A DNA stretch of 64,000 nt from Shinella sp. UYSO24 (GTDB lineage: Bacteria > Pseudomonadota > Alphaproteobacteria > Rhizobiales > Rhizobiaceae): positions 1 to 64,000 of the forward strand of contig CABHNZ010000006.1 in the NCBI GenBank assembly GCA_902167985.1, in the 5' to 3' direction. The notes under the pieces are model-generated. The model did no database searches and had not been told where the DNA came from. It was given only the letters and a program-made list of their open reading frames with translations. Positions 28,563 through 39,228 of this stretch are shown here, one piece after another. Position 1 is the stretch's first letter; the number at the start of each line of letters is the position of its first letter. The position numbers and the translations under genes are program-made.

Positions 28563-30880
28563 ATGTTGAAAAATCCGCGCCTGCGAACGGTCGTCACCCA
28601 TTGGGGCACTTACAGCCATGTAGACGGTGACGCGGATCTTCAGCCGCTCGCGGCTGATCCCTCGCCGTCCTCGCTTGCCTCGTCGATGACCGATCCCTTC
28701 ACGATCGCGCCCGCATCAGACGGCCGGCGATCCGATCCTCCTTCCTGAAGGGCAGCAGGGATGGTCAGGGCAGAGGCCGCGAGGGATTTACCGAGGTCCC
28801 CTGGGACGAGGCGCTGGATATAGCTGCAGGCGAGTTGGAGCGGGTCAGAGGCGCCTATGGGAATGGCGCGATCTTCGGCGGATCCTACGGCTGGGCAAGT
28901 GCCGGGCGGTTTCACCATGCGCAGAGCCAGGTTCACCGTTTCCTCAATTGCATCGGCGGCTATACGCGCTCGGTCAATACCTACAGCACGGGTGCGGCGG
29001 AAGTTCTCGTTCCGCATGTCCTGGGCGATACGCGCGGGCTCAATGTCGCCCATACGACCTGGCCGGTGATCGAGGCGAATACCAGGCTGATCGTGATGTT
29101 CGGCGGCGCGCCCGAGCGCAATGCGCAGGTCAACTCCGGTGGGATCAGCCGCCATGTCCTGCGCGACAGTCTGCGGGCTGCGCGGTCCAATGGCTGCGAG
29201 ATCGTGTCGATCTCGCCCATCCGCGATGATGTTCTGCCAGACCTTGGAGCCCGCTGGTTGCCGATCGTGCCGACGACGGATGTGGCGCTGATGCTCGCGC
29301 TTGCCCACACGCTGCTCGAGGAAGGGCTTCACGACATAGAATTCCTGAAGCGCTACACCGAGGGCTTCGATCGCTTTTCGGCCTATGTGCGCGGCGCGAC
29401 TGACGGTATCGCCAAGTCTGCACAATGGGCGTCTACGATCACGCGCATCGAAGCGGACGATATTCGCAGGCTCGCGCGCGAGATGACCGGCACCCGTACC
29501 ATGATCATGATGGCGTGGGCGCTACAGCGGTCCGAGCATGGCGAGCAGCCTTACTGGATGGCGATCACGCTCGCAGCGATGCTGGGCCAGATCGGGTTGC
29601 CGGGCGGCGGGTTCGGCTTTGGCTATGGGTCGATCAACGGGATCGGTGTTCCCGTGCACGGATTTTCCTGGCCGTCGCTGCCGCAGGGTCGAAATGCCGT
29701 CGGCGACTTCATTCCGGTCGCCCGCATCTCGGACATGCTGCTCGGTCCGGGTGAAGCCTATGAGTATAATGGTGAAACCCGGCACTATCCGGATATCAAG
29801 CTGATCTACTGGGCCGGTGGAAACCCGTTCCATCATCATCAGGATCTGCATCGGCTCAACCGGGCCTGGCAGCGGCCTGAAACAGTCATCGTGCATGACA
29901 GCTGGTGGAACGCCACCGTGCGGCGAGCCGACATCGTGTTTCCGGTCCTGACCCAGTTGGAACGGGACGATATTGCCTGCTCCAGCCGCGACCGGCTCAT
30001 TTCTCCGTCCCACCGGATCAGGACTGTCGCCGGGGGCATGACGGATTTCGACGTATTTTCCGCGCTCGCCCGGCGTCTGGATACGGAAGATGTCTTCACC
30101 GAAGGCAGGTCGACGGAGGAGTGGCTGCGCTTCCTCTATGACGAGGCGGTGGCAAGAGCCGGTTCCGCGGGCTTTCCGCTTCCCGATTTCGATCAGTTCT
30201 GGCAGGGCGGTGCAATCGTGCTGCCTGAGCCGAACGATCAGCCGGGTCTGCTGGAGGCGTTTCGCGCCGATCCGCTCGAGAACCGGCTGAAGACGCCGTC
30301 GGGCAGGATCGAGATCCATTCCGCCACGATTGACAGTTTCAGCTACGATGATTGTCCGGGCCATCCGCAATGGCTCGAGCCGCAGGAATGGCTCGGCGCC
30401 GCAAAGAGCGCCGAATTTCCACTGCATCTCATCTCCAACCAGCCGGTTGGCCGGCTGCATAGCCAGTATGATAACGGCAAGGCTTCGCGGCAGAGAAAAC
30501 GCCAGGGGCGCGAGCCCGTGCGAATACACCCTGCCGACGCCGACCGCCGACAGCTATCCGATGATGACGTGGTTATGGTCTTCAACGAGCGGGGCGCCTG
30601 CCTTGCCGTGGTGGAGACATGCGCAGGCCTTCTGGAAGGTGTCGTGCAACTGGCGACTGGTGCGTGGTTCGATCCGAGAGGGGATGAAGAGCGCCCACTG
30701 GATGTGCACGGCAATCCGAATGTGCTGACGCGGGACGTCGGAACGTCGAGACTGTCGCAAGGGACGGCGGCGCATTCCTGCTTGGTCGAGATCAGGAAAT
30801 ATACCGGCGTGATACCCGAGGTTCGCGTTTTCGAACAACCTCAGTTCGAGCTGCCAGGAAGCGGATCGCAGGACCACTAG
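28563..30880 (+). CDS. BisC/TorZ-type molybdopterin oxidoreductase, one frameshift near 28709
   Basis: A bis-MGD molybdoenzyme of the DMSO-reductase family, biotin sulfoxide/TMAO reductase branch; 772 residues in the restored frame, the usual BisC size. From ATG 28563 come RTVVTHWGTYSHV and SSMTDPFTIAP. One C lost near 28709 explains the shift to IRRPAIRSSFLKG. The Mo-ligand Ser lies in GGSYGWASAGRFHHAQSQ. IYWAGGNPFHHHQDLHRL, FPVLTQLERDD, and LHLISNQPVGRLHSQYDNG follow. There is no Tat signal, so it is probably cytoplasmic like BisC. Known members reduce biotin sulfoxide and free methionine-S-sulfoxide. It starts 3 bases after the GntR stop. Its substrate in this operon is not evident. Confidence 0.87.
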
Positions 30881-31296
30881 GCGCTCCGCCTCGCTCTGAT
30901 GGCGCTATTGGCGGAGGTGAGAGCGGCCAAGGCACTCGAATCCTACATGTGAAGCACTTCGGGCGGCGTGCAAGTATATCGAAAATGCCGTGATCTTCGT
31001 AACGTTGACGGTACCAACCGGCGTCGTGAAGGGCATGAAAATTGCAGAAAACGGCTTACGGCCCGCTCGTGCCGCTGTTCCGTTCCGGTAGCATCGAATG
31101 CCTTACTCGCCTGGAGAACCAGACGGGATCCGACTTAAGAAGTAATGAAACACTTCCGTCGCTTCGCCACCCGACACGACTGCAGAACAATCCATCTCGA
31201 AGGCTGCGCCTATCTCGTCGCCGCTATGATCCGGCTTCAATGAATGTCGGTTCATTCCAAGAGATAGACCAGAGCGGGCCCCTCGCAGTCTTACCG
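30881..31296. other. gap between convergent operons, with a transposase remnant
   Basis: 416 bases between the 3' ends of the BisC-like gene and the minus-strand permease. Apart from a short IS5-like transposase tail at 31145-31243, I see no gene. No strong terminator is evident; a palindrome-poor stretch fills the rest. Confidence 0.4.
31145..31243 (+). pseudogene. IS5-family transposase C-terminal remnant
   Basis: A 32-codon frame, MKHFRRFATRHDCRTIHLEG and then CAYLVAAMIRLQ, matches the end of IS5-family transposases, where a K.FRR.ATRYDK..  stretch is followed by a hydrophobic LVAAMIW.R end. The catalytic region is absent, and no inverted repeat could be paired with it. It marks an old insertion between the two transport operons. 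Confidence 0.5.
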
Positions 31297-32197
31297 TTAC
31301 TTTATCGCGCCAGGAAGCATACGGGCTATCACCTTGTTGAGAAAAAGCGAGAGTATCAGCGTCACCGAGATCAGCAGGAATGCGAGCACGGAGCCGACTG
31401 CCCAGTCACTGCGCACCAAATTCGTCGGCGACGGCCGGTGCCATCATCCGGAAGCTTGGACCGCCGAGAAGGACAGGGGTGGCATAGGCATTCATTGCCA
31501 GAATGAAGGAAAGGCTGCAGGCAGCCAAAACGCCGGGCGCCATCATCGGCAGTGTCACCAGGAACCACGTCTGTGTCGGCGTGGCACCAAGGCTGATGGA
31601 TGCTTCCTCGACGGAGGGATTGATCTGCTCCAGCACACTTTGAAGGGTGAGCACCATATAGGGCAGATTGACGGCTGCCGCACCGAGCAGGACGGCTTTC
31701 CAGGTATACATGAACGAGAATGTGCTGGTTGCTCCAAGATGGAGCGCGATCGTGTTCACAACGCCGGTCTCGCCAAGAAGCAGCATCCAGCCGACGGCAC
31801 GAACGGCATTCCCGACAAACAGCGGCAGAATGACGGCCAGCAAGAATACGCTTTTCCAGCGGGATGTGGTGCGAGCGAGGAAATGGGCAATCGGCAGCGC
31901 GAAGAACAGGGCCAGCGCGGTAATCCCGATCGCCATCATTATCGTGGTGCCGAGGATCCGCAGGTAGTAGCCGTCTGTCAGCGTTGCCACATAGCTTGCG
32001 ATGCCGTGTGCATTCAGATCAACCGGATAGCCGGGGCGCAGGCTGATGGAGAACAAGACCACCAGCGGCACGATCATCGCAAAGAAGGTGAGCAGGAGAG
32101 CCGGGGTCATTAAGGTCGCGGATGTCAGTCTGTTCACGTTGTATCTCCCCGTCTCGACGGTAAAAAGTTCAACCGGCACCCCTGTCTCGCAGGTCAT
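31297..32197 (-). CDS. PotB-like ABC transporter permease, frame break near 31408
   Basis: An inner-membrane permease, last gene of the second transporter operon. The N-terminal part has the helix LMTPALLLTFFAMIVPLVVL and LSLRPGYP-like periplasmic start, then the EAA loop VEEASISLGATPTQTWFLV. The frame stops at 31406 after DEFGAQ. Two bases, for example AG in an AGAG context, would connect it to SDWAVGSVLAFLLISVTLIL and a last helix ending at TAA 31297, 300 residues. It follows the binding-protein gene after a gap of 195 bases. The start is uncertain: a GTG near residue 20 (VNRLTSATLM) is also possible. Confidence 0.83.
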
Positions 32198-32392
32198 GAT
32201 GTTCCGGGTGGTGCGGGCCGAATGCAGGCGTCATCTGGCGGGATCACGCGCTCTGCGAAGCTCTCTCCCTACCGAAGCGATGCCAGATCGTCGGCTCGCA
32301 AACGGTAGAAAGAGTTGGCGCGGCAGCGCTTGCGAGGACCCTGGCCGATGCCGTCCGGAGAGGCGGTCGGCCAGGGGCGCGGTCAAATCAGG

Positions 32393-33439
32393 TCAAGCCT
32401 TGAAATCCCGATCCCACCAGTCCTTCAAGGGCTTGAAGTTCTTCAGAAGATATTCTTCGTCGATCTTTAGGACGTGCGATTTTGCGTTTTCAGGCAAAGC
32501 CACCTTTGCTGCATGGGCGCTGTCGATCTTGGCCAGGGCGGAGGTGGTGACCGGGGTTGTGCCCATGTTCACGGACCAGATTGCCTGTGCCGAATCCGCG
32601 ATGATGGCGTTCAGCAAGACATAGGCCGCCTGCTTGTTGCGGGAATTCTTGGGAATACCGAAGCCCCACCAGTCGAAAATCGTGCCTTCCTTCGGATAGC
32701 AGAAGCCAATTTTCGAGCCGCCATTTGCCCACATGACAGCACGGGACTGGATCATGATGCCCGCCCAGATTTCACCGGTCGACAGCGCCTGACCGAAGGC
32801 CTCGTTGGATGGGTAGATCTTGACGCCCTTTTTCTTCAGCTCCATGAGCTTGGCCTTGCCGGGCTCGAGGTCGCTGACGCTACCACCATTGGCCAGCGAG
32901 GCCGCGGTCATCGCCATCAGGAAATGCTGATCGATAAGGCCGACCTTGCCTTCAAGCTCGGGGCTCCACAGATCCGCGTAGGATGTCGGCGGGGTTTTGA
33001 CGAACTCGGTATTGTAGAGGACGCCACGAGCTGTAACGGTCTGGGGAATGGCGTAGTTCGTCCGGATCGCGGCCTCGATCTGGTCGTATCCGGTGATCTT
33101 GCTCGGGTCCAGGGTATCCAGCAGCCCCTGATCGTAAAGACGGAACATGACCGAAGCCTGTCCCTGGATCACGTCGTAGCTCCCGCGCGGCAGGTTGCGC
33201 TCTGCCTGGAGCTTGAGCTCACGCGGTCCATCAACGGCCGCGTCGATGACAACGTTAATGCCTTTCGGGGTCAAAAGCGGGGTGGTCACTGCGTCGGTGA
33301 AGAAACGCTGCGAATCGCCGCCATATGTTCCGACGACGAGGCGGCTTGACTGCGCCCTTGCCGGCATGCCGGTCGCTAATGTCAAAGCGCTTGCGCCCAT
33401 CAATCCCAGTGCATTGCGTCTGCTTATGTCTGTCATCAA
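32393..33439 (-). CDS. PotD-like ABC transporter substrate-binding protein
   Basis: A 348-residue periplasmic binding protein of the PotD/family 1 type. A twin-arginine signal lies at residues 5-30 (ISRRNALGLMGASALTLA, then ARA). The mature part reads LVVGTYGGDSQRFFTDA, RGVLYNTEFVKTPPTSYADL and GKVGLIDQHFLMAMTAASLA. The sequence is only distantly like the PotD paralogue at 18784, so the two transporters probably carry different ligands. It lies after the ATPase gene and before the last permease gene of this minus-strand operon. The frame is intact. The ligand is unknown. Confidence 0.9.
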   Translation of the reverse strand: MMTDISRRNALGLMGASALTLATGMPARAQSSRLVVGTYGGDSQRFFTDAVTTPLLTPKGINVVIDAAVDGPRELKLQAERNLPRGSYDVIQGQASVMFRLYDQGLLDTLDPSKITGYDQIEAAIRTNYAIPQTVTARGVLYNTEFVKTPPTSYADLWSPELEGKVGLIDQHFLMAMTAASLANGGSVSDLEPGKAKLMELKKKGVKIYPSNEAFGQALSTGEIWAGIMIQSRAVMWANGGSKIGFCYPKEGTIFDWWGFGIPKNSRNKQAAYVLLNAIIADSAQAIWSVNMGTTPVTTSALAKIDSAHAAKVALPENAKSHVLKIDEEYLLKNFKPLKDWWDRDFKA

Positions 33440-33463
33440 CGTTCCCCTTTTTAGATGTGTTGA

Positions 33464-34509
33464 CTAGAGTGCGAATGCTGCCCCATCGGGGATACGGAAG
33501 CTGACCGGGCTTTCGTCGGTCAGTTGCAGAGCCGACACGCGATCTGCGGCGACATGCGCAGAGAGCCGCTGGCCGTTGGCAAGTATCAGTGAAACATCGC
33601 AGATCGGCCCGAGGTAGCTGATGGTCGTGACTTTTGCTTCGCCGATACCGGTTTCCCCGGCTTTGCCCAGCTCGATCATCTCAGGTCTTACGACAACCGA
33701 TTTATGATGGCCGACAGGGTTGCGACATGTCAGCTGGAGCCCCGCATCGGTGTCGAACCGGTTGACGTCATGCGATGTGCCGGCACCGGTGAAAACATTG
33801 GTTCTTCCGATAAAATCGGCGACGAAGAGGTTCGCAGGACTTTGATAGAGATCGCGACCGCTGCCGATCTGCTGCACTTCGCCGTTCTGCATGACGACCA
33901 ATCGGTCGCCAAGGCTCAACGCCTCTTCCTGATCATGTGTCACCATAACGGTCGTGATGCCGAGATCCCGCTGAAGCGTCTTGATTTCTTCGCGTACCTG
34001 GTGACGCAGCTTCGCGTCGAGGTTGGAGAGGGGCTCGTCGAGCAGAAGAATATCTGGCTCGATTGCCAGAGCTCTGGCGATTGCCACGCGCTGCTGCTGC
34101 CCACCCGATAGTTGCTTTGGCAGGCGTTGGGCCAGATGGTCGAGCCGGACGCGCTCCAGCGAGGCCTTGACGCGACGATCAAGCTCGGTTTCTCCACCTT
34201 GCGGCGACGAAGGCCGTAGGCAACGTTCTCATAGACCGAAAGATGCGGAAAGATCGCGTAGTTCTGGAAGACGATCCCGAGATTCCGCCGATAGGGCGGC
34301 AATGCTGTTACATCGGTCGCGCCGATGGTAATTGAGCCATGCGTAGGCTCAATGAAGCCAGCGATCATTCTGAGGGTCGTGGTCTTGCCGCAGCCGGATG
34401 GTCCGAGCAGGACGAGGAACTCGCCATCGCGAACATCAAGACTGAAATCCTTGACGGCAGCGAAATTGCCATACTGTTTGGAGATCGAAGACAGTGTGAG
34501 CTTGGCCAT
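33464..34509 (-). CDS. PotA-like ABC transporter ATP-binding protein, one frameshift near 34193
   Basis: An ATPase of the PotA/UgpC group, 348 residues in the restored frame. The N-terminal part has Walker [17 protein letters not shown] and the Q-loop [20 protein letters not shown]. The frame breaks in the helical subdomain near 34193, at an A run on the coding strand; one added A gives [14 protein letters not shown] and then LPKQLSGG. Walker [16 protein letters not shown], the switch [14 protein letters not shown] and a TOBE domain follow. The ATG at 34509 is chosen over TTG 34518, and it lies 2 bases from the end of the upstream permease gene. It is cotranscribed with the binding protein 24 bases on. 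Confidence 0.86.
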
Positions 34510-34510
34510 T

Positions 34511-35317
34511 TCAGACAACCCTTGTCAGTTTTACGTAGCGGTCGGCGATAAGCAGTGCCCCCGCGATCAATACGATCTGAGCCACCGATACTGCGGAAAC
34601 AGTCGGGTCCAGTTTCCATTCGAGATACTGAAGGATCGCGATAGGGAGCGTGGAGTTTCCGGGTGAGACGAGGAAGACCGAAATCTCGATATTGCCGAAG
34701 CTGACGACGAAGCTGAAAAGGGCAGCGGCAACGACACCGGACCTGATCATCGGCAGCGTGATTGTCGTCAGCACATGAAACTGGCTTGCGCCGAGCGAGG
34801 CGGCTGCCTCTTCCACTGTTTCATCCAGCGTCGCCAGGTTCGCGAGCAGCAATCTCACGCACCATGGAATGGTCATCAGAGTATGAGCAAGGCCAAGCGC
34901 CCAGACGGAGCCTACTGCAGGCAGGCCTGTCGTCATCTCCAGCATGACGAGAGAGATGTAGATGCCGGCTCCGAGAACGATGCTCGGGACGATGAGTGGG
35001 GCTGTCAGCAGCTGTACTGCGGCCTTTGCCAGCATCTTGTCGCTCTTGCGCAAGACGATGGTTGCCGGCACCGAGACCATCAACCCCAGCACGGCGGCGA
35101 TTACCGCCACCTGGATGCTGAAGAGAAAGCCGCTGGAAAAATCGGGGTTCTCGTACGCTCTTTGGTACCAGGCCAGAGTATAACCGGTGGGCGGAACGGA
35201 CGGTATCTCGTTACGGAAGAAACTCATCCACACAACGAGCGCCAGCGGAAACAGCACATAACCGAAGCCGAGGATGACCCAGGCCCGAATGATGAATTTG
35301 CGAGCCACTTCCATCAT
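34511..35317 (-). CDS. PotC-like ABC transporter permease
   Basis: A 268-residue permease with six predicted helices, beginning FIIRAWVILGFGYVLFPLAL. The periplasmic segment PPTGYTLAWYQRAYENPDFS and the EAA loop VEEAAASLGASQFHVLTTIT are typical of PotC. The coding frame is intact. Its ATG ATG start overlaps the expected stop of the upstream CocE-like gene. With the PotA, PotD and PotB homologues on the same strand it makes a full importer, in the unusual order hydrolase, PotC, PotA, PotD, PotB. Confidence 0.9.
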   Translation of the reverse strand: MMEVARKFIIRAWVILGFGYVLFPLALVVWMSFFRNEIPSVPPTGYTLAWYQRAYENPDFSSGFLFSIQVAVIAAVLGLMVSVPATIVLRKSDKMLAKAAVQLLTAPLIVPSIVLGAGIYISLVMLEMTTGLPAVGSVWALGLAHTLMTIPWCVRLLLANLATLDETVEEAAASLGASQFHVLTTITLPMIRSGVVAAALFSFVVSFGNIEISVFLVSPGNSTLPIAILQYLEWKLDPTVSAVSVAQIVLIAGALLIADRYVKLTRVV

Positions 35318-37119
35318 GCCGGATCCCGCCGTCGTCAGGAGTGGGCAGAATGAGCGATGTCTTCTGCACGTCCACCTGCAGGAATGGCTGAGCGCCGTGC
35401 GGGACCTTTATGAAATGGTCAGCGTCGGCGCGGCGACAGATAGTCTGAGCCGGCTTCCCGCGGCCAGGCTCCAGGCGATGGGCAAAAGCGGTATCCGGAC
35501 CTGCAAAGCCGTGCCGACCGGCGCCGGAGCGAGATTCTCGCGCCTGAAACTGCGCCACGGCCATGTCGCGCGGGCATTCTCCGGCGGGGTTTCTTCCTTG
35601 CGATGCACGGCTCGCAATATGCCCTCGGTTATGTATCGCTCGGCTCCGTCCGCTTCCACTTCCGTGAGGTAGACGAAGAGGGCCGCATCCGGCTTATCCA
35701 GGGTGACATTGAGATCGAGCACGACATGGCCTGCGATCTCCAGCGGCGTTTCGAGCGGTTCGCTGTCCCAGGACAGCATCCTGGCGGTGCGTCCGCCCCA
35801 GTCGTCATAATAATCGCTATTGGCAATGCCCGATATTCGTTCATAGCGGGTATGAAGGCCTGTGCCGATGGCGGGGTTGACCTGATAACCGGATATTCCG
35901 CTTCCCGGCGTCCCGGCAAGCTTTCCATCGATGCGCGGAAACAATCGGCTTTCCTGCTTGAAGGGCGGCCAGCTGGCAAAGCTTTTCCAGCACTCGTCAT
36001 GCATCGAGTAGACATGGACAGGAGCAAGGCTTGCGAACCCATTATCCATGCCCATCAGATGCGTATCCATGAAGCGCAGCACGAGGTCGAAAATTCTTCT
36101 GTCTGCCTCCGGGCGTTCGCGCCACGGGGAAACGTGGCTTCTGGCGCCGTGGTCCCAGGGGCCCAGAACCAGGTGGTGAGGGTTCTGATGCAGGGTCAGG
36201 AACCGGGCAATCGCCCCGTTGGCATATCCCGCTCCGTCGTACCAGCCGGACACGGACAGGAACGGGACATCCGGGCGGACGCTTTCCGCATATTTGTAGG
36301 GGCTGATGGAGGCGCTTGAATAGTTGGGGTCATAAGGCAGGCCGTCTTCCCGGAAACGGAAATCGGCCATCAGTTCCGATTGTCTGAAATTGGCGGCATG
36401 CTCTTCGATTGCAGCCTGTACAAGGCTGCCGTCCGTATCATCATCGACGGGCTGCGGCCCGATGAAATCGGGGTGGTTGAAGTAGGCGGCGTCGACCAGC
36501 AGATCTTTTCGATTGAGGTCGAGACCTGCTGCCTGACGATCATAAAGCTCAGTCAGGGACGAGCACTGCAGGCCGCCCGGATAGTAGTTGTCGGAGTAGG
36601 TATCCCAGACGGAAAAGAGCGGTGCGACGGCCTTGACCGATGGATGACCAGTGGATGCCAGGAAGTCGGCTGCGGCGCGAGATAGGAGATCCCGGTGACG
36701 CCGAGATTGCCGTCGCACCAGTCTTGATCAGCGACCCAGGTTGCAAAGACTGCACTGTCGAGACGCTCGGCCGGTGAACGGAAGCCATCTCGGCTACCAA
36801 AACTTGCGCCGGTGCCGCGCACATCAGTGACCACTACCGCATAACCGCGCGCCACAAACAGATCCCGATAGGCGGCAGAATTGGGTGAGGCTTCAATATT
36901 TGAGCCCTGCTTGCGCTCAAAACGTCGGTAGTATGGGGTGAAGATGAGAATTGTCGGATAAGACTTTGTGAAGTCTCCGTCCGGAACGTAGATGTCGGTG
37001 GCCAAGCGGCAGCCGTCTTCCATGGCGACATAAACAGATAGCGGCTTGTCCGGGACAAGATGCAGTGCCGGCCTGGCGGATGCGTGTTCCGCGGTCGAAG
37101 TGACCCATGAGTCGATCAA
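35314..37119 (-). CDS. CocE/NonD-family hydrolase, three frame breaks (about 36686, 35425, 35330)
   Basis: A serine hydrolase of the X-Pro dipeptidyl-peptidase S15/CocE family, about 601 residues when restored. The alpha/beta-hydrolase part starts VYVAMEDGCRLATDIYVPDG and has DVRGTGASFGSRDGF and the nucleophile motif GISYLA. Near 36686 one G is missing in a GCGGCC context, after which AAADFLASTGHPSVKAVAPL follows. The C-terminal jelly-roll domain runs to RLRLSVA, where a second lost G leads to DADHFIKVPHGAQP. A third near 35330 would place the stop on the ATGATG of the permease gene. It probably hydrolyses the imported compound; no signal peptide is seen. The order makes it the first gene of the transporter operon. 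Confidence 0.83.
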
Positions 37120-37933
37120 AATTGTTCCCCTTCCTGTTGTTCTTTAGCCGATGGTCTTGGCACGGCTGATCGGCAGTCGTTACGCATTCCGCATTGGACG
37201 ACCGGCATAAAAACGGACAGGTTGTATGCATTTTTGCATGGCTTTATGCCTGAAGGCTGCCCGAGATAATTACGCTGCCAAAGCAAGAATTTGTCATGCA
37301 TCGACAAATTCTACTTGCCCTTGGAAAAGTCCTGGCGCGCATTGTCGCAGGGCGCGTCGCTGGCCGGAGCGGCATGCCCATCACGGCGAGGCCCGATAAA
37401 TGCTGGATAAATTGACTTCCGACTGCTGTTGACGGCAGGGCGTCATTATTGCTTCGCGAGGGGGTTGAAATGGAGCGGCCGCCTCGCGCTCAGTTGCGGC
37501 CGGAGGTCGCACATTGTCGACGGACTTGCTATGCCCGCTCGCGATCAGCGCAGAAATGCCTGCCTTTCGCGCAGTAATTTCACGCAAATGCATATAATTT
37601 GTGCACAATAAGTGCGCATAATGCATGGCTTTCTCCGGCGCTTGGCTGAGGCAATCGGGCATATAGGCGCTGCTGCTTTCCTGCAGGTCATCTGCCGTGT
37701 CGGATGTCCCGAGGACCCGGAGCGCCGCTGGCCATCTCTGCGCCGTTCGCGGAGTGCCAAGCGAGTGTGGCAACATTGCCTACAATATAAGCGAGACTGT
37801 GATAAGCCTAAAAATGATGCTTTCATGTTGACATACATGTGACAACCGATAACTTACCCGGCATCTCCCGCGTGATCGGCAAAATCGGTTAGCCCTCCAA
37901 GATCACGGCTATGCAATCCCAGGAGCAGGATGA
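37120..37933. other. 814-base divergent intergenic region
   Basis: The region lies between the divergent CocE-type hydrolase and amidohydrolase genes. It holds the strong palindrome at 37286-37312, several ATGCAT motifs (near 37227, 37296, 37591 and 37620) and AT-rich stretches near 37590-37625 that could be promoters. Open frames on both strands here have no recognisable protein features. It may contain the decayed remains of a regulator gene, but I cannot support one. Confidence 0.4.
37286..37312. promoter_or_regulatory. 27-base perfect inverted repeat, candidate operator
   Basis: AGAATTTGTC-N7-GACAAATTCT forms perfect 10-bp arms around the loop ATGCATC, itself containing an ATGCAT palindrome. 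It lies 167 bases upstream of the CocE-operon start in a divergent promoter region. There is no T-tract, and a terminator makes no sense here. A dimeric repressor site is the likeliest reading; the regulator is not identified. Confidence 0.45.
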
Positions 37934-39196
37934 ATGATTGACGGCCAGAATACAGGCGCAGGAACTATCCTTCTGACCAATGCTTCGATCCTTCCCCCTG
38001 AGGGCGATAGTCTGATCGAGGATGGACAGATCCTCGTTCGGGAAGGCCGGATCCTGCAGGTTGCGTCGGGGCCGGAGCAGCGGATTACAAGCGGCTATGA
38101 CGAGGAGATCGACTGCCAGGGGCTGACGCTGATGCCAGGGCTGATCGATTGCCATGTCCACGTTGCCACCTGGGAAGTCCGTCTGGGGGACAATGCGCTT
38201 TTGCCCGATTCACTGGTTGCCGCAAGAGCGACCGTGACCCTTCGAGAAATGCTGATGCGTGGTTTCACGACCGTGCGTGATGCGGGTGGCGCAGATCAGG
38301 GGCTGGTCCTTGCGCTGGAAGAGGGCACAATTCTTGGGCCTCGTCTGATAATCTGCGGTCAGGCGCTGTCTCAAAGCGGCGGTCATGCCGACCTGCGCAG
38401 CAGTTACGACAATCGTGATCCGCAATATTACACGCGACGGCTCGGCTCAATCGGGCGGGTCTGTGATGGTGATGCGGAAGTGCGGCGTGCGGCGCGAGAG
38501 GAGATCAAGGGCGGGGCCAAATTCCTGAAGATCATGGCGAATGGCGGCGTTGCCTCACCCAACGACCCAATCGACTTTCTAGGCTTCTCTCGTCAGGAAA
38601 TCACGGCCATCGTCGAAGAAGCCGAGAATGCCCAAACATATGTGGCGGCGCACCTCTATACGGATGAGGCCATCAGAAGAGCTGTTGAACTTGGGGTCAG
38701 AAGCATCGAGCACTGCAATCTTGTCAGTCCCGAGACCGCCGCTCTGATGGCCGAGAAGGGGGCGATTGCGTGCCCGACCGTGATCACGCTGGTTGGTTAC
38801 AGCGATCAGGGCGCTTCACTCGGTATCTCTCCCGAGAACCTGAAGAAGGGTGACCGCGTTCGCGACGCTGCTTTCACTGCGCTCAAGACGCTGAGTGATG
38901 CCAATGTCACGATCGCCTATGGCACCGACCTGACCGTCCGTCAGATGCAGGGCCGGCAATCGGAAGAGTTTCGCCTGCGGGCGCAAGTATTGACGACGCG
39001 TCAGGTGATCGATTCCGCAACAATCGGCGCAGCAAAGCTCCTGCGGATGGACGGCGAGATCGGTGTCATCGCACCAAACGCCTGTGCAGATATCATCGGG
39101 GTGCGAGGCAATCCGCTCGAAGATATAGAACTGCTTGCAAATCCCGAGGAGCATGTTGTGCTCATCATGAAGGGCGGCGTTCTCGTGAAGCGCTGA
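37934..39196 (+). CDS. metal-dependent amidohydrolase (imidazolonepropionase/prolidase-like)
   Basis: A 420-residue member of the amidohydrolase superfamily, COG1228 type. The N-terminal beta-sandwich (ILLTNASILPPEGD) leads to the HxH metal site in MPGLIDCHVHVATWE. The Lys in GGAKFLKIMANGGVASP fits the carboxylated-Lys position of this branch. The two further His lie in VAAHLYTDEA and RSIEHCNLV, and the catalytic Asp in IAYGTDLTV. The frame is intact and no signal peptide is seen. Relatives hydrolyse Xaa-Pro dipeptides, carbamates or cyclic amides. A 10-bp stem-loop follows the stop, so it seems to be a single-gene unit. It is divergent from the CocE-led operon. Confidence 0.9.
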   Translation: MIDGQNTGAGTILLTNASILPPEGDSLIEDGQILVREGRILQVASGPEQRITSGYDEEIDCQGLTLMPGLIDCHVHVATWEVRLGDNALLPDSLVAARATVTLREMLMRGFTTVRDAGGADQGLVLALEEGTILGPRLIICGQALSQSGGHADLRSSYDNRDPQYYTRRLGSIGRVCDGDAEVRRAAREEIKGGAKFLKIMANGGVASPNDPIDFLGFSRQEITAIVEEAENAQTYVAAHLYTDEAIRRAVELGVRSIEHCNLVSPETAALMAEKGAIACPTVITLVGYSDQGASLGISPENLKKGDRVRDAAFTALKTLSDANVTIAYGTDLTVRQMQGRQSEEFRLRAQVLTTRQVIDSATIGAAKLLRMDGEIGVIAPNACADIIGVRGNPLEDIELLANPEEHVVLIMKGGVLVKR

Positions 39197-39203
39197 AAGA
39201 TTT

Positions 39204-39228
39204 CGAGACTGTTGCCAGAACAGTCTCG
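39204..39228 (+). terminator. stem-loop after the amidohydrolase gene
   Basis: A perfect 10-bp stem CGAGACTGTT / AACAGTCTCG with the loop GCCAG starts 8 bases after the amidohydrolase stop and is followed by TT. Position and shape fit a transcription terminator. Confidence 0.75.

Noticed and set aside
37381..37776. 131-codon minus-strand frame in the 37.1-37.9 kb gap
   Set aside because: No family features; I considered a regulator remnant but could not support it.
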